A stretch of 64,000 bases of DNA from Prunella strophiata (GCA_036583965.1 JAZBQD010000014.1:71601586-71665585); one strand, 5' to 3'; shown: positions 46,546 to 57,213, counted from the stretch's first letter. The notes: generated from the letters alone by a model not told the origin. Numbers and translations: made by a program.

Positions 46546-46917
46546 CTGAATACCAAGATTTGATTGTCTAGTGCGTTGGTTTTACATTAGATCGGAAAAT
46601 AATAGTATTTAATATATTATACTATTTATTTGTTATTATACCTTATACATGTTTGTTTCTCTTAAAATATTATTTAATATATTAAATTAATAACTTATGC
46701 CTTTCTTTATATAATGTATTAGATATTTGTCATTATTTCTATTGCTATTTCTATTATAAATATAAAATCTAATACGCATCAATATATTATATAACTAAGT
46801 ATATAATGTTTAATTATAATTATCATATCCCCATTTTTTCTATTGACTGATAATATTTTTTATAATATAATATAATTATCATAATTTAAAATAATTATTT
46901 ATAATACGTTATTACTC
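46546..46917. other. AT-rich unique island
   Basis: About 370 bases of very AT-rich sequence (ATATTATACTATTTATTTG...) between the AT minisatellite and the CCT tract. No ORF or element was recognised. It resembles the AT-rich block at 50.3-51.8 kb in composition. Confidence 0.5.
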
Positions 46918-46921
46918 CTGC

Positions 46922-47158
<237 letters not shown>

Positions 47159-47260
47159 TTCGTTCTCCCTGCTCTCCCTGGGCCCTCGCCTCCGCCGTTT
47201 TTGCCCTTTTCTGTGCCCCGTCCGGGGTCCCGTTTGTTCCGGTTGCTGGTCGCTCTCCCC

Positions 47261-47374
47261 CTTCGGCCTGGCCGCGCAGAGAATCCCGGTTGCCCTGGTG
47301 GGTTAGTGCAACCTCCACGGAGCCCAGGAACTGCACGTTGAACCGCTCCACCCAGCACGGGTTCCTCTTCAGGC
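47261..47374 (-). CDS. MAPK8IP2: MAPK8IP2, first PTB-domain exon
   Basis: After acceptor CTCCCCGCAG the minus strand reads [20 protein letters not shown], the start of the JIP PTB domain, then a HQGN block. After HQGN an extra C shifts the frame: skipping it gives GILCAA, the expected family sequence. The exon end should read MQK followed by a GT donor, but the sequence is CCAGGCCGAAGGGGGA, so both the last codons and the donor look corrupted. The SH3 exon upstream ends in a split glycine codon that this exon completes. The 3' boundary is inferred from the family, not from a visible splice site. Confidence 0.88.
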
Positions 47375-47404
47375 CTGCGGGGAGGGCACGGGCCGCGTCA
47401 GGGA

Positions 47405-48785
47405 GCGCGGGGCTACGGAGTCACGGAGTCACACAGTAACGGGGAATCACGGAATCGCGGGGTTACGGAATCGGGGAGTCACACAGAACCGGGGAATTGT
47501 GGAATTGCGGGATTATGGAATCGGGGAATCACACAGAACCGGGAATCGCGGGGTTACGGAATCGGGGAGTCACACAGAATCAGGGAATCACACAGAATCA
47601 GGGAATCACACAGAATCAGGGAATCACACAGAATCAGGGAATCACACAGAATCAGGGAATCACACAGAATCAGGGAATCACACAGAATCAGGGAGTCACA
47701 CAGAACCGGGGAATCACACAGAATCAGGGAATCACACAGAATCAGGGAATCACACAGAATCAGGAAATCGTGGGATTACAGAATCGGGGAGTCACACAGA
47801 ACCGGGAATCGCGGGATTACGGAATCGGGGAGTCACACAGAACCAGGGAATCACACAATCATGGAATTGCGGAATCGCAAATCACACAGAACCAGGGAAT
47901 CACGGGATTACAGAATCGGGGAATCACACAGAACCAGGGAATCACACAATCATGGAATCGTGGAATCACACAGAACCAGGGAATCACACAATCATGGAAT
48001 CGTGGAATCACACAGAACCAGGGAATCACACAATCATGGAATCGTGGAATCACACAGAACCAGGGAATCACACAGAACCAGGGAATCACACAGCATCAGG
48101 GAATTGTGGAATCACACAGAATCAGGGAATCACACAGAATCAGGGAATCACACAGAATCAGGGAATCACACAGAATCAGGGAATCACACAGAACCAGGGA
48201 ATCACACAGAACCAGGGAATCACACAATCACGGAATCGCGGGATTACAGAATCGGGGAATCACACAACCATGGAATCACACAATCATGGAATCGTGGAAT
48301 CACACAGAACCAGGGAATCACACAGAATCAGGGAGTCACACAATCATGGAATCACGAAATCGCAGGATTACAGTATCGCGGAATCATGGGATCACTAAAT
48401 CGTGTAATCAGGGAATCACACAGAATCAGGGAATCACACAGAATCAGGGAATCACACAGAATCAGGGAATCACACAGAACCAGGGAATCACACAATCATG
48501 GAATCGTGGAATCACACAGAACCAGGGAATCACACAATCATGGAATCGTGGAATCACACAGAATCAGGGAATCACACAGAACCAGGGAATCACACAGAAC
48601 CAGGGAATCACACAGAACCAGGGAATCACACAGAACCAGGGAATCACACAGAATCAGGGAATCACACAGAATCAGGGAATCACACAGAACCAGGGAATCA
48701 CACAATCATGGAATCGTGGAATCACACAGAACCAGGGAATCACACAGAACCAGGGAATCACACAATCACAGGCATGCAGAATCAC
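47405..48785. repeat. 1.4-kb satellite GGGAATCACACAGAATCA, derived from a CR1 tail
   Basis: About eighty units of mainly 18 bases (GGGAATCACACAGAATCA, or GGGAATCACACAGAACCA), with inserted GGGAATCACACAATCATGGAATCGTGG blocks repeated as a higher-order unit. The reverse complement is TGATTCTGTGTGATTCCC, i.e. repeats of ATTCTGTG, the terminal octamer of avian CR1 elements. It directly abuts the 3' end of the minus-strand CR1 at 48786, so it most likely grew out of that element's tail. Confidence 0.93.
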
Positions 48786-49392
48786 AGGATACCAGAATTC
48801 TCAGAACCCCGGGGTGGGAGAAACCTCAATATCATCAATCCACCCCAACGCTCAGGCAGCCCCTGGGCACCCAGTGCCACAATCCAGCCTTGTCAAACAC
48901 AGCCAGGAATGTACTGCAAACCCTCCCCCAGCAGCCACTCAGAACTTTATCTCCCTTCCTGGAAAGCTTTTTCCTGATCTCCAACCTGAATTTCCCTTGG
49001 CCCAGCTGGAGCCTGTGTGCTCTGGTTGTGTCAGTGCTGCCTGAGAAAGAGCCCAAGGCCAGCTGAGCCCAGGCACCTTTCAGGAGCTGCAGAGAGTGAT
49101 GGGGGGCAGCCCTGAGTCTCCTTTTCTCCAGGCTGAAGCAGCCCCAGCTCCCTCAGGGTTTCCTCACAGGGTTTGTGTTCCCAGCCCCTCTCCAGCCTCG
49201 CTGCCCCTCTGAGTGTGCCAAGGTCCTTCCCAAAGTGAGGGGCCAGAGCTGGGCACAGCACTCCAGGGGTGCCCTCACCAGGGCACAGTGACCTCCCTGC
49301 TCCTGCTGGCCACCCCACTCCTGACACAGGCCAGGTGTCACTGGCCATGCTGGCCACCAGGGCACACTGCTGGCTCGTGTCCAGCCTGCTGT
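48786..49392 (-). mobile_element. CR1 LINE 3' end, minus orientation
   Basis: Read on the minus strand it has the CR1 3' pattern: GAGCTGGGGCTGCTTCAGCC, GGAGAAAAGGAGACTCAGGG, AAATTCAGGTTGGAGATCAG, GGATTGATGATATTGAGG and the ATTCTG tail. It is 5' truncated and contains no intact reverse transcriptase. It mirrors the element at 49480-50083. Confidence 0.88.
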
Positions 49393-49479
49393 TGACCAGT
49401 AACATTGACAGCCCCTGCAGCGTTATAGGCCAGGGACAGAGTGGCTGGACAGTGCCCAGGGGGAAAGGGACCTGATGGC
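49393..49479. other. Spacer of the CR1 inverted pair
   Basis: About 87 bases between the two arms (TTGACCAGTAACATTGACAG...). On either side the arms read CAGCCTGCTG and CAGCAGGCTG. Confidence 0.7.
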
Positions 49480-50083
49480 CAGCAGGCTGGACACGAGCCA
49501 GCAGTGTGCCCTGGTGGCCAGCATGGCCAGTGACACCTGGCCTGTGTCAGGAGTGGGGTGGCCAGCAGGAGCAGGGAGGTCACTGTGCCCTGCTGAGGGC
49601 ACCCCTGGAGTGCTGTGCCCAGCTCTGGCCCCTCACTTTGGGAAGGACCTTGGCACACTCAGAGGGGCAGCGAGGCTGGAGAGGGGCTGGGAACACAAAC
49701 CCTGTGAGGAACCCCTGAGGGAGCTGGGGCTGCTCAGCCTGGAGAAAAGGAGACTCAGGGCTGCCCCCATCACTCTCTGCAGCTCCTGAAAGGTGCCTGG
49801 GCTCAGCTGGCCTTGGGCTCTTTCTCCAGGCAGCACTGACACAGCCAGAGCACACAGGCTCCAGCTGGGCCAAGGGAAATTCAGGTTGGAGATCAGGAAA
49901 AAGCTTTTCCAGGAAGGGAGATAAAGGTCTGGAGTGGCTGCCCGGGGAGGTGGTGCAGTCACCATCCCTGGCTGTGTTTGACAAGCCTGCATGTGGCACT
50001 GGGTGCCAGGCTGAGCTGTTGGGCTGGGCTGGACTCGATGATATTGAAGGTCTCTCCCAACCCAGGGATTCTGTGATTCTGTG
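49480..50083 (+). mobile_element. CR1 LINE 3' end, plus orientation
   Basis: Carries the CR1 3' landmarks GCTCAGCCTGGAGAAAAGGA, GGAGTGGCTGCCCGGGGAGG, CAGTCACCATCCCTGG and TGGACTCGATGATATTGAAG, and ends in ATTCTGTGATTCTGTG at 50083. It is 5' truncated and non-coding. It is an inverted near-copy of 48786-49392. Confidence 0.92.
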
Positions 50084-50300
50084 CAGGGTTTATTGAGGCC
50101 AAAGTGCAGGACTGGGCACTTGGACTTGTTAAACTTCACCTTGTTGAAGTGAAGTTCACTCTGCCCATCCCTCCAAACGCTCCAGGTCTCCCTGCAGAGC
50201 CCTCCTACCTCCCACAGATGGACACAGCTCCCAGCCCAGGGTGGGCTGCAGATTTACTGATGGAAGACTCAATCCCCTCATCCATGTCATCAGTAAAATA
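50084..50300 (-). mobile_element. CR1 LINE fragment, reverse-transcriptase 3' part
   Basis: On the minus strand it encodes a remnant starting MKFNKSKCPVLHFG, which resembles the MKFNKxKCxVLHxG block near the C-terminal part of CR1 ORF2. It is a short decayed fragment next to the plus-strand CR1 tail. Confidence 0.75.
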
Positions 50301-51060
50301 AATATGCAGTCACTGGCTTTCATTATTCTGTATTAACTTCTGCGAATTATTTTAATTTAGTACAGTTTGTCATCTCTTTTAAAATCATATATATTATTTA
50401 TTCTATATTAACTTTATAGACTATTTATTCTATATTAACTTATATAATATTTATTTTTATAGAATATATAAATTATATATTATGTAAATGTTTATATTTT
50501 ATAGGGTATTTAACATATTATTTATTCTTTGTATATTATTTATATTTATATATATTAAATTTATATATTATTTATTCTTATATATTTTTATATCTTATAT
50601 ATATTTTTATATATATTCCCTATTAACTTTTGGAAATTATATTTAATTTAGTATAGTTTGTATTTCCCTCTTTTAAAATCATAATATATTATTTATTCTA
50701 TATTAAACTTTACAGCATTATTAATTCTGTATTAAAGTAGATATCACTTATTCACATATATTATCTATTATACTATATATTATGTATATATAATACATTC
50801 GATATCTTATCTATAGATTAAGATCATTTTATATATATTTATATATATTCTTTATATATTAATATGCATTTTCTGTATATTCCACTTATATATTATTATA
50901 CTTTTTATATATTTTAATGTATTATTTATTATATATTAACTATTGCAAAATATTTTAATATAATTAAAATTTGTAATCTCTTTTTAAATATCATAAATAA
51001 ATAAACTTCTTTTTAACTACTTTTGATATAATTTTATATAATATTTTATTTTTTATATAA
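50301..51060. repeat. AT-rich tandem repeat of about 300 bp, three copies
   Basis: Three diverged units begin TATTAACTTCTGCGAATTAT (about 50332), TATTAACTTTTGGAAATTAT (about 50621) and TATTAACTATTGCAAAATAT (about 50935). Each continues with TTTAATTTAGTA(C/T)AGTTTGT or a similar run, then CTCTTTTAAAATCATA. Confidence 0.7.
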
Positions 51061-51680
51061 TTTCTCAGCCTTCTGTGGTCAATACCCGAATCCCTGTGTA
51101 GATTGCATACTTTGGTGTGATAAATATATATTATTGTTTAAAATAATAAATTATATATAAATATGTATTATAGATTATTAGTTTAAACTATAATAATTTT
51201 AAATTTTGCTTTCACAAAATATGAAAATAAAAGCTATGTGCTGTGTGTTATAACACTAACTTTTACAATAGTATTTGTAGCTATAAAATAATAACTAATG
51301 CTTTTATTTTTGTAACTAACTGACAATACTGAGAATAACTCCTGTAAGTTTGTGAAAATAACTAAAACTCTCTGTGTGATTAAATAACATTTAAAAAACC
51401 ACACAGATAATATGGGAAAAAAAGATGTAAAAAGATTTCTACCACTGACCATTCAACTATCAGTAACTGTCCATTTGTTGTGAAGAAATTGCATACACAT
51501 TGTGAAAAAATAGCATAAACGTTGGGAAAAAATGCCATTCATCACTCCCAAAAATCAAATATTCCTATTGCATGACAGGTCGAGGGGTGGAAGCAAACTA
51601 AAAAATTCACAGAGCATGTAAAAGAACTCAAATGAATATTTAAATATGCATATACTCATAAATATGTATGTAATCAATGC
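51061..51680. other. AT-rich sequence, nothing recognised
   Basis: Unique AT-rich DNA within the presumed MAPK8IP2 intron. No ORF of note, mobile element ends or RNA gene were recognised. Confidence 0.45.
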
Positions 51681-52015
51681 AATAAAAAGAAAATAATATA
51701 GAAAAAATAAATATAGAAATAATAGAAATCAATACAGAAATATAGAAATAAATATAGAAATAAATACAGAAATAATCATAGAAATAAATATAGAAATATA
51801 GAAATAAATATAGGAAAAAAAATAGAAAAAGAAAAATTGTTATAATAAAGCAGTGTGACCAAGCTACTGGCCACACCCCCAAGGCTTTTATCCCTCAGGA
51901 GAAATTAAAATGTAGAAAAATAAAAATAGAAAAAGAAAAATTGTTATAATAAAGCAGTGTGACCAAGCTACGGCCACACCCCCAAGGCTTTTATCCCTCA
52001 GGAGAAATGAAAATG
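51681..52015. repeat. ATAGAAATAAAT microsatellite and a 104-bp tandem duplication
   Basis: 51690-51830 is a TAGAAATAAATA-type repeat. It is followed by two copies of a unit containing GTGTGACCAAGCTAC, GGCCACACCCCCAAGGC and TTTTATCCCTCAGGAGAAAT, starting near 51853 and 51957. Confidence 0.85.
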
Positions 52016-52088
52016 TTGAAGAGTAAAGCTGGTTTCTCACAGAGAGGCCCCCGGCGCCCCCGAGCCCTCCCCATGCCTCGGGCCGTAC

Positions 52089-52261
52089 CCACGGCGTCGC
52101 GGGCCTGCCCCACCACCTCGTGGGCGTAGAAGGCGGGGAAGATGCCGCGCTCGCCCGTGCGCATGTTGTAGCCGCGGTACCAGTAATCGTCCTCCTCCAG
52201 CTCCACCAGGATGGGGTCGTCCACGTCCAGCTCCAGCTCGTCCTCGTGGCGAGGGATGAAC
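52089..52261 (-). CDS. MAPK8IP2: MAPK8IP2, SH3-domain exon
   Basis: MAPK8IP2 (JIP2) is a cytoplasmic and synaptic scaffold that gathers MLK, MKK7 and JNK and links them to kinesin cargo. Its SH3 domain mediates homo- and hetero-dimerisation. The exon (acceptor CGTCCCCCCAG, donor GGTACGG) reads [57 protein letters not shown]. The NMRTGERG and FPAFYAHEV blocks are diagnostic for JIP, and the overall match favours JIP2 over JIP1. The frame is intact across the whole exon, unlike most of its neighbours. Confidence 0.96.
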
Positions 52262-52289
52262 CTGGGGGGACGCAGCGGGGGACGGCGTG

Positions 52290-53340
52290 GGGACGTGGGC
52301 AGCCCCAAAGCCATGGCTTTGACCTCCTGGTCAACCCCAAAGCCACAGCTCAGTCCCTCTGGTCATCAGCACTCCCCAAAGCCGCTGCCCTGACCTCCTG
52401 GTCAACCCCAAAGCCACAGCTCAGCACCCTCTGGTCATCAGCACTCCCCAAAGCCACTGCCTTGACCTCATGGTCAGCCCCAAGCCCGCTGCCCCTGAAC
52501 CTCCTGGGTCAGCCGCCCAAGCTATGGCTTTGACCTCCTGGTCAGCCCCAAAGCCATGGCTTTGACCTCCTGGTCAGCCCCAAAGCCACTGCCTTGACTT
52601 CATGGTCAGCCCCAAAGCCACTGCCTTGACCTCCTGTCAGCCCCAAAGCCATGGCTTTGACCTCCTGTCAACCCCAAAGCCACAGCTCAGCACCCTCTGG
52701 TCATCAGTACCCCCCAAAGCCGCTGCCCTCACCTCGTGGTCAGCCCCAAAGCCATGGCTTTGACCTCCTGGTCAGCCCCAAAGCCACAGCTCAGCACCCT
52801 CTGGTCATCAGCACTCCCCAAAGCCACTGCCTTGACCCCATGGTCAGCCCCAAAGCCACTGCCCTGACCTCCTGGTCAGCCCCAGCCACAGTCCTGACCT
52901 CCTGGTCAACCCCAAAGCCACAGTCCTGACCTTGTGTTACGGCATTAAAAGCCACTGCCCTACCTCCTGGTCAGCCCCAAAGCCATGACTTCATGGTCAG
53001 CCCCAAAGCCACTGCCCTGACCTCCTGGTCACCCACTCCCCGCTCAGCAACCTCATTTCCTCAGCACTCTTCCCCAAAGCCGCTGTGCCCTGACCTTGTG
53101 GTCAGTCCCAAAACCATGGCTTTGACCTCCTGGTCAGCCCCAAAGCCACTGCCCTGACCTCCTGAACAGCCCCAAAGCCACGCTCAGCACCCTCTGGTCG
53201 CAGCAACCCCCCCCAGCCACAGCCCTGCCCTCTTGGTGAGCCCCAAGCACTGCCCCTTCTTCCTGGTCATCCCAAGCCACTGTCCTGACCTCATGGTAAG
53301 CCCAAAACTCACAGCCCTGACCTCCTGGGCAGCCCCAAAA
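52290..53340. repeat. Minisatellite, GCCTTGACCTCCTGGTCAGCCCCAAA type (about 32 bp)
   Basis: About thirty units of 28-36 bases containing CTCCTGGTCAGCCCCAAAGCC with ATGGCTTTGA, ACTGCC(C/T)TGA or ACAGCTCAGCACC variants. It lies in the intron upstream of the SH3 exon. Confidence 0.93.
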
Positions 53341-53830
53341 CCACATCTCTGCACCCTCAGCTCCTCATCACCCCCTGCACCCACCCCCCAAACCCCCAAC
53401 CCACAACCTCCCACCTGCCAATCCCTCAACCCACCCCAATCCACTCCACTCTCTTCTCATCACCTCGCTCCAACCCACACCCCTTTACCTTCCTCTCCTG
53501 GTCACCCACAATTCCACTCCCCCCCCTCACCCCCTACTCACCAAAAATCTAACCCCACTACACAACCCCTGACCTGCTGGTCACCCCAAACCACACCCCT
53601 GTCCCCGGATCACATCCTCACCCCCCATGCTCAGACCACTCCCCCCCAATGTCCATGATCACCGCCAACGACCCCACCCTAGGGCAACCTGTGGGGTTCT
53701 GCCTGGGGAACGCACCCACCCCCCAGAGCCCAGGACAGCCACCCAGCAGTGGGCAGGGCAACCTGGGTGGCACTTGCGGGGCCTGGGTGTCCCCATCGGC
53801 TGGGGTCCTTGGGTGTCACCTGGGTGGCCT
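53341..53830. other. C-rich intronic sequence
   Basis: Low-complexity C-rich DNA with no recognised exon. Confidence 0.5.
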
Positions 53831-53833
53831 CAC

Positions 53834-53911
53834 CTGAGACGGCGGCGCGGTGGGTCTGCCTCCCGCTCTCCCCGTTCACCTGCAGGATAACATCCCAAAG
53901 GACTCTGTGGC
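53834..53911 (-). CDS. MAPK8IP2: MAPK8IP2, short exon between the KKFLNV region and the SH3 domain
   Basis: The 78-base exon has acceptor CTGTCCGCAG and donor GTGAGG. The minus strand reads TESFGMLSC, then after a break VNGESGRQTHRA, matching the JIP2 segment TESFGLFSC-VNGE-REQTHRAV that immediately precedes the SH3 domain. Bases are missing around CTGCAGGTGAAC (near 53880), so the two halves are in different frames. Read-through gives an early TGA, probably an error rather than a real stop. Confidence 0.85.
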
Positions 53912-54463
53912 CTGCGGACAGCGATCCTGGGCACGGGGACATCTGCCACCCCCACGGGACAGCTCCACCCCCCGGGACAGCCTGCCACCGCCCAGGTGAC
54001 AGGGGACAGCTGCCACCCCCCAAGGGGACCACCCCCACCCGTGTCCCTGAGGGTCACTCCTGGGCAGAACACCTGTGGTGTCCACCCCGGCCCTGCCCCG
54101 CATAGCAGGGCTGGGGTCCCGTGTGTTCATTGTGATCTGCCCCTGTTCTCCCATGACATTTCACGACATGCCGTGACATCTCAGACGTAGCGTTACATAT
54201 CGTTGACATTAAATGGCACACAGGAACATTGCCAGGGAAGGACAGGGAGGGCAGTTGTTGTAGAAAAGCTAGACAAGCATGGCACATACATGTCTGACAT
54301 CCCGTGACATATCGTGACTGCCACAACATGGGTTCCATGGGAATGGCTGGGGCAGGACACGGAGGGCAGCCCAGTGTTCCAAGGTCCCCAGAACCAGCCC
54401 ATTACACCATGACCCACACATGACATTCCGACACTTCCCTACATAACAAACACCACCACTTAC
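53912..54463. other. Intronic sequence, nothing recognised
   Basis: Unique sequence with several GACAT-rich stretches (CATGACATTTCACGACATGC and similar, 54150-54310). No exon was recognised. Confidence 0.45.
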
Positions 54464-54705
54464 TGGAGGATCGCGAGGTGCGTTACTAAGACGTTGAGGA
54501 ACTTCTTGGAGACTGCAGGTCGGCCTCGGGTACGATCCCTCGAGGAGCCTGCTCGCGTCTGGGGCCACCAATCCGTCCCCAGGCCCCCTCAATCGTCGCA
54601 GCCCCTCAGGATGTCGCTGTCCGTCGCTGAGCACGGACGGCCTCGCCGCATCTTGACCATCTCCAGCTGCGTGTTCTCGTCCACCACCACGGTACTTTGA
54701 CCGGT
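54464..54705 (-). CDS. MAPK8IP2: MAPK8IP2, exon with VVDENTQLE and SKKFLNV blocks (upstream end uncertain)
   Basis: The minus strand shows KY, then in a shifted frame VVVDENTQLEMVKMRR (about 54640-54691), and near the 3' end SKKFLNV (about 54489-54511), followed by a stretch compatible with STSRSSS and the donor GTAAGT at 54463. These match the JIP2 region just upstream of the SH3 domain in sequence and order. The middle is poorly conserved or corrupted and contains stops. The 5' boundary is not identified, and the acidic N-terminal exons, including the JNK-binding domain, were not found before the gap. Confidence 0.75.
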
Positions 54706-54839
54706 CGTGGCCCGCGACTCGTCAGCGCCGGCCGCTCCGTCGGCACACCGGCGCTCCCGGCCGGGCGCCCCGGCGGGTCACCAGGCCGCTCTGCTCCCCA
54801 AGAAACCACTGTTGCAGCTCAGAGTCATTTCATTGTCTA

Positions 54840-55605
54840 GTGTAATTGTCACGGGCTGGTGCCAGCTGGCGTCTGGGGTCCCACCAAGCAAGCCGTTGGC
54901 ATGTTCATGTCAGAGGTAAAATTGGATGGATGAGGAGTACATGAAGGGTACTTTTGGGAGGTATGAGAGGGCTTGGGGACAGGTCCTTGAATGTTACCCT
55001 GACACACGAGTGTCATTGCCAGGCACTATCCAAAGCACACAGGGATCCTCGTCACCCCCATTTCTCCAGGACTACCAAGCCTCCTGGATTTCTCCCCTCT
55101 CAATGGGGTGTTTGAGCCCCATTCTTGTCTTACCTCATGCAACCACGGGCAAGAGCAATACCGCCTTCCCACACAGAGACAACCCAAGCCTAGAGAAGCT
55201 TCCAGGGCAAAAAGCAGAAACCCCTGCCAGCTATGCAGTAGGGGTTCCTACTATATGCTGAAGGCAGGGAGATGCTGGCGGGAAGGATTTCCTCTCCCCA
55301 GGGAAAAAAAGAGGCCCAGACCCCAGAGCAGGTGCCTACAGCAAGGGGCTGAGCAAAAAGCGCTTTGTCACTGCCTAGACATGGGAAACCAAGGAATCCA
55401 GGTCTGCATTCCTGCACTGTGTCCCGTGCATGACCAGGTCACAGCGGGTCTGTCAAGCAGCTAAGGCCCTGGTCAGGGGTGGTGTGCAGGGGCTGTGCTA
55501 ACCTTGCAGGTGGGCAGTCTCTTCAACAGGATCTGGTCCCCTCTGGAAATGCATTGGACTGTGGGGATGGATGCACAAATCCTTCAAGGACAGCTGAGCT
55601 CACCA
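54840..55605. other. Unidentified sequence up to the second gap
   Basis: Moderate-GC unique sequence unlike its surroundings. Neither a MAPK8IP2 5' exon nor a mobile element could be recognised. It ends at an N gap, so it may be a contig end of different origin. Confidence 0.35.
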
Positions 55606-56105
55606 NNNNNNNNNNNNNNNNNNNNNNNNNNNNNNNNNNNNNNNNNNNNNNNNNNNNNNNNNNNNNNNNNNNNNNNNNNNNNNNNNNNNNNNNNNNNNNN
55701 NNNNNNNNNNNNNNNNNNNNNNNNNNNNNNNNNNNNNNNNNNNNNNNNNNNNNNNNNNNNNNNNNNNNNNNNNNNNNNNNNNNNNNNNNNNNNNNNNNNN
55801 NNNNNNNNNNNNNNNNNNNNNNNNNNNNNNNNNNNNNNNNNNNNNNNNNNNNNNNNNNNNNNNNNNNNNNNNNNNNNNNNNNNNNNNNNNNNNNNNNNNN
55901 NNNNNNNNNNNNNNNNNNNNNNNNNNNNNNNNNNNNNNNNNNNNNNNNNNNNNNNNNNNNNNNNNNNNNNNNNNNNNNNNNNNNNNNNNNNNNNNNNNNN
56001 NNNNNNNNNNNNNNNNNNNNNNNNNNNNNNNNNNNNNNNNNNNNNNNNNNNNNNNNNNNNNNNNNNNNNNNNNNNNNNNNNNNNNNNNNNNNNNNNNNNN
56101 NNNNN
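55606..56105. other. Assembly gap (500 N)
   Basis: Exactly 500 N. The right flank is already inside a tandem array, so assembly probably broke within that array. Confidence 0.99.
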
Positions 56106-56990
56106 ACCCATCGCTGGGGGGGCACAGTGCTGGGGGGCCCCTCTTCACCGGGGGGGGCTCTGGGGAGACCCCATCGCTGGGGGGGCACAGTGCTGGGGGG
56201 CCCCTCTTCACCGGGGGGGGCTCTGGGGAGACCCCATCGCTGGGGGGGCACAGTGCTGGGGGGCCCCTCTTCACCGGGGGGGGCTCTGGGGAGACCCCAT
56301 CGCTGGGGGGGCACAGTGCTGGGGGGCCCCTCTTCACCGGGGGGGGCTCTGGGGAGACCCCATCGCTGGGGGGGCACAGTGCTGGGGGGCCCCTCTTCAC
56401 CGGGGGGGCTCTGGGGAGACCCCATCGCTGGGGGGGCACAGTGCTGGGGGGCCCCTCTTCACCGGGGGGGGCTCTGGGGAGACCCCATCGCTGGGGGGGC
56501 ACAGTGCTGGGGGGCCCCTCTTCACCGGGGGGGCTCTGGGGAGACCCCATCGCTGGGGGGGCACAGTGCTGGGGGGCCCCTCTTCACCGGGGGGGGCTCT
56601 GGGGAGACCCCATCGCTGGGGGGGCACAGTGCTGGGGGGCCCCTCTTCACCGGGGGGGCTCTGGGGAGACCCCATCGCTGGGGGGGCACAGTGCTGGGGG
56701 GCCCCTCTTCACCGGGGGGGCTCTGGGGAGACCCCATCGCTGGGGGGGCACAGTGCTGGGGGGCCCCTCTTCACCGGGGGGGGCTCTGGGGAGACCCCAT
56801 CGCTGGGGGGGCACAGTGCTGGGGGCCCTCTTCACCGGGGGGCCTGGGGAGACCCAATCGCTGGGGGTGGCAGTGCTGGGGGGCCCCTCTTCACCGGGGG
56901 GGCTCTGGGGAGACCCCATCGCTGGGGGGTGCAGTGCTGGGGGGCCCCTCTTCACCGGGGGGGCTCTGGGGAGACCCCATTGCTGGGGGC
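56106..56990. repeat. 62-bp tandem repeat, about 14 copies
   Basis: Near-identical units with CTCTGGGGAGACCCCATCGC, TGGGGGGGCACAGTGCTGGG and GGGCCCCTCTTCACCGG. Copies differ mainly in the length of G runs (6-8 G) and become more diverged from 56820 on. The array is very G-rich, with several G-runs per unit. Confidence 0.97.
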
Positions 56991-57133
56991 AGGGGTCCCT
57001 GGGGGGTGCCCAGTGCCGGGGGCAGGGCTGTCGCTGTAAAGGGTCCCTGGGGGGTGTCCCAGTGCCGTGGGGAGGGGGAGGGTCACGGAGGGGCCCCTGG
57101 GGGGTTTCTGGGGGGGGTCCCCCTCCTCCGTAC

Positions 57134-57213
57134 CCGCCTGCCCCGGCCACAGCACCTCCAGCTCCACCGTCGTGTTCGAGGTCTCGCCCTGACTGCTCGT
57201 CCCGCGCCAGCAC
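57134..57213 (-). CDS. CDHR5: CDHR5-like, end of the last cadherin repeat
   Basis: After acceptor GCCCTCAG it reads VLARDEQSG, then in the +1 frame ETSNTTVELEVLWPGQ, the closing strands of a cadherin repeat. An extra G in TCAGGGCGAG causes the frame change: removing one G restores a continuous reading. The donor is taken as GTACGG. Mucin-like, transmembrane and cytoplasmic exons would follow downstream but are not seen; the 62-bp array and the gap lie there. Confidence 0.8.

Noticed and set aside
47405..48785. CRISPR-like array of short direct repeats
   Set aside because: Units are contiguous without unique spacers, in a vertebrate intron, and trace to a CR1 tail.
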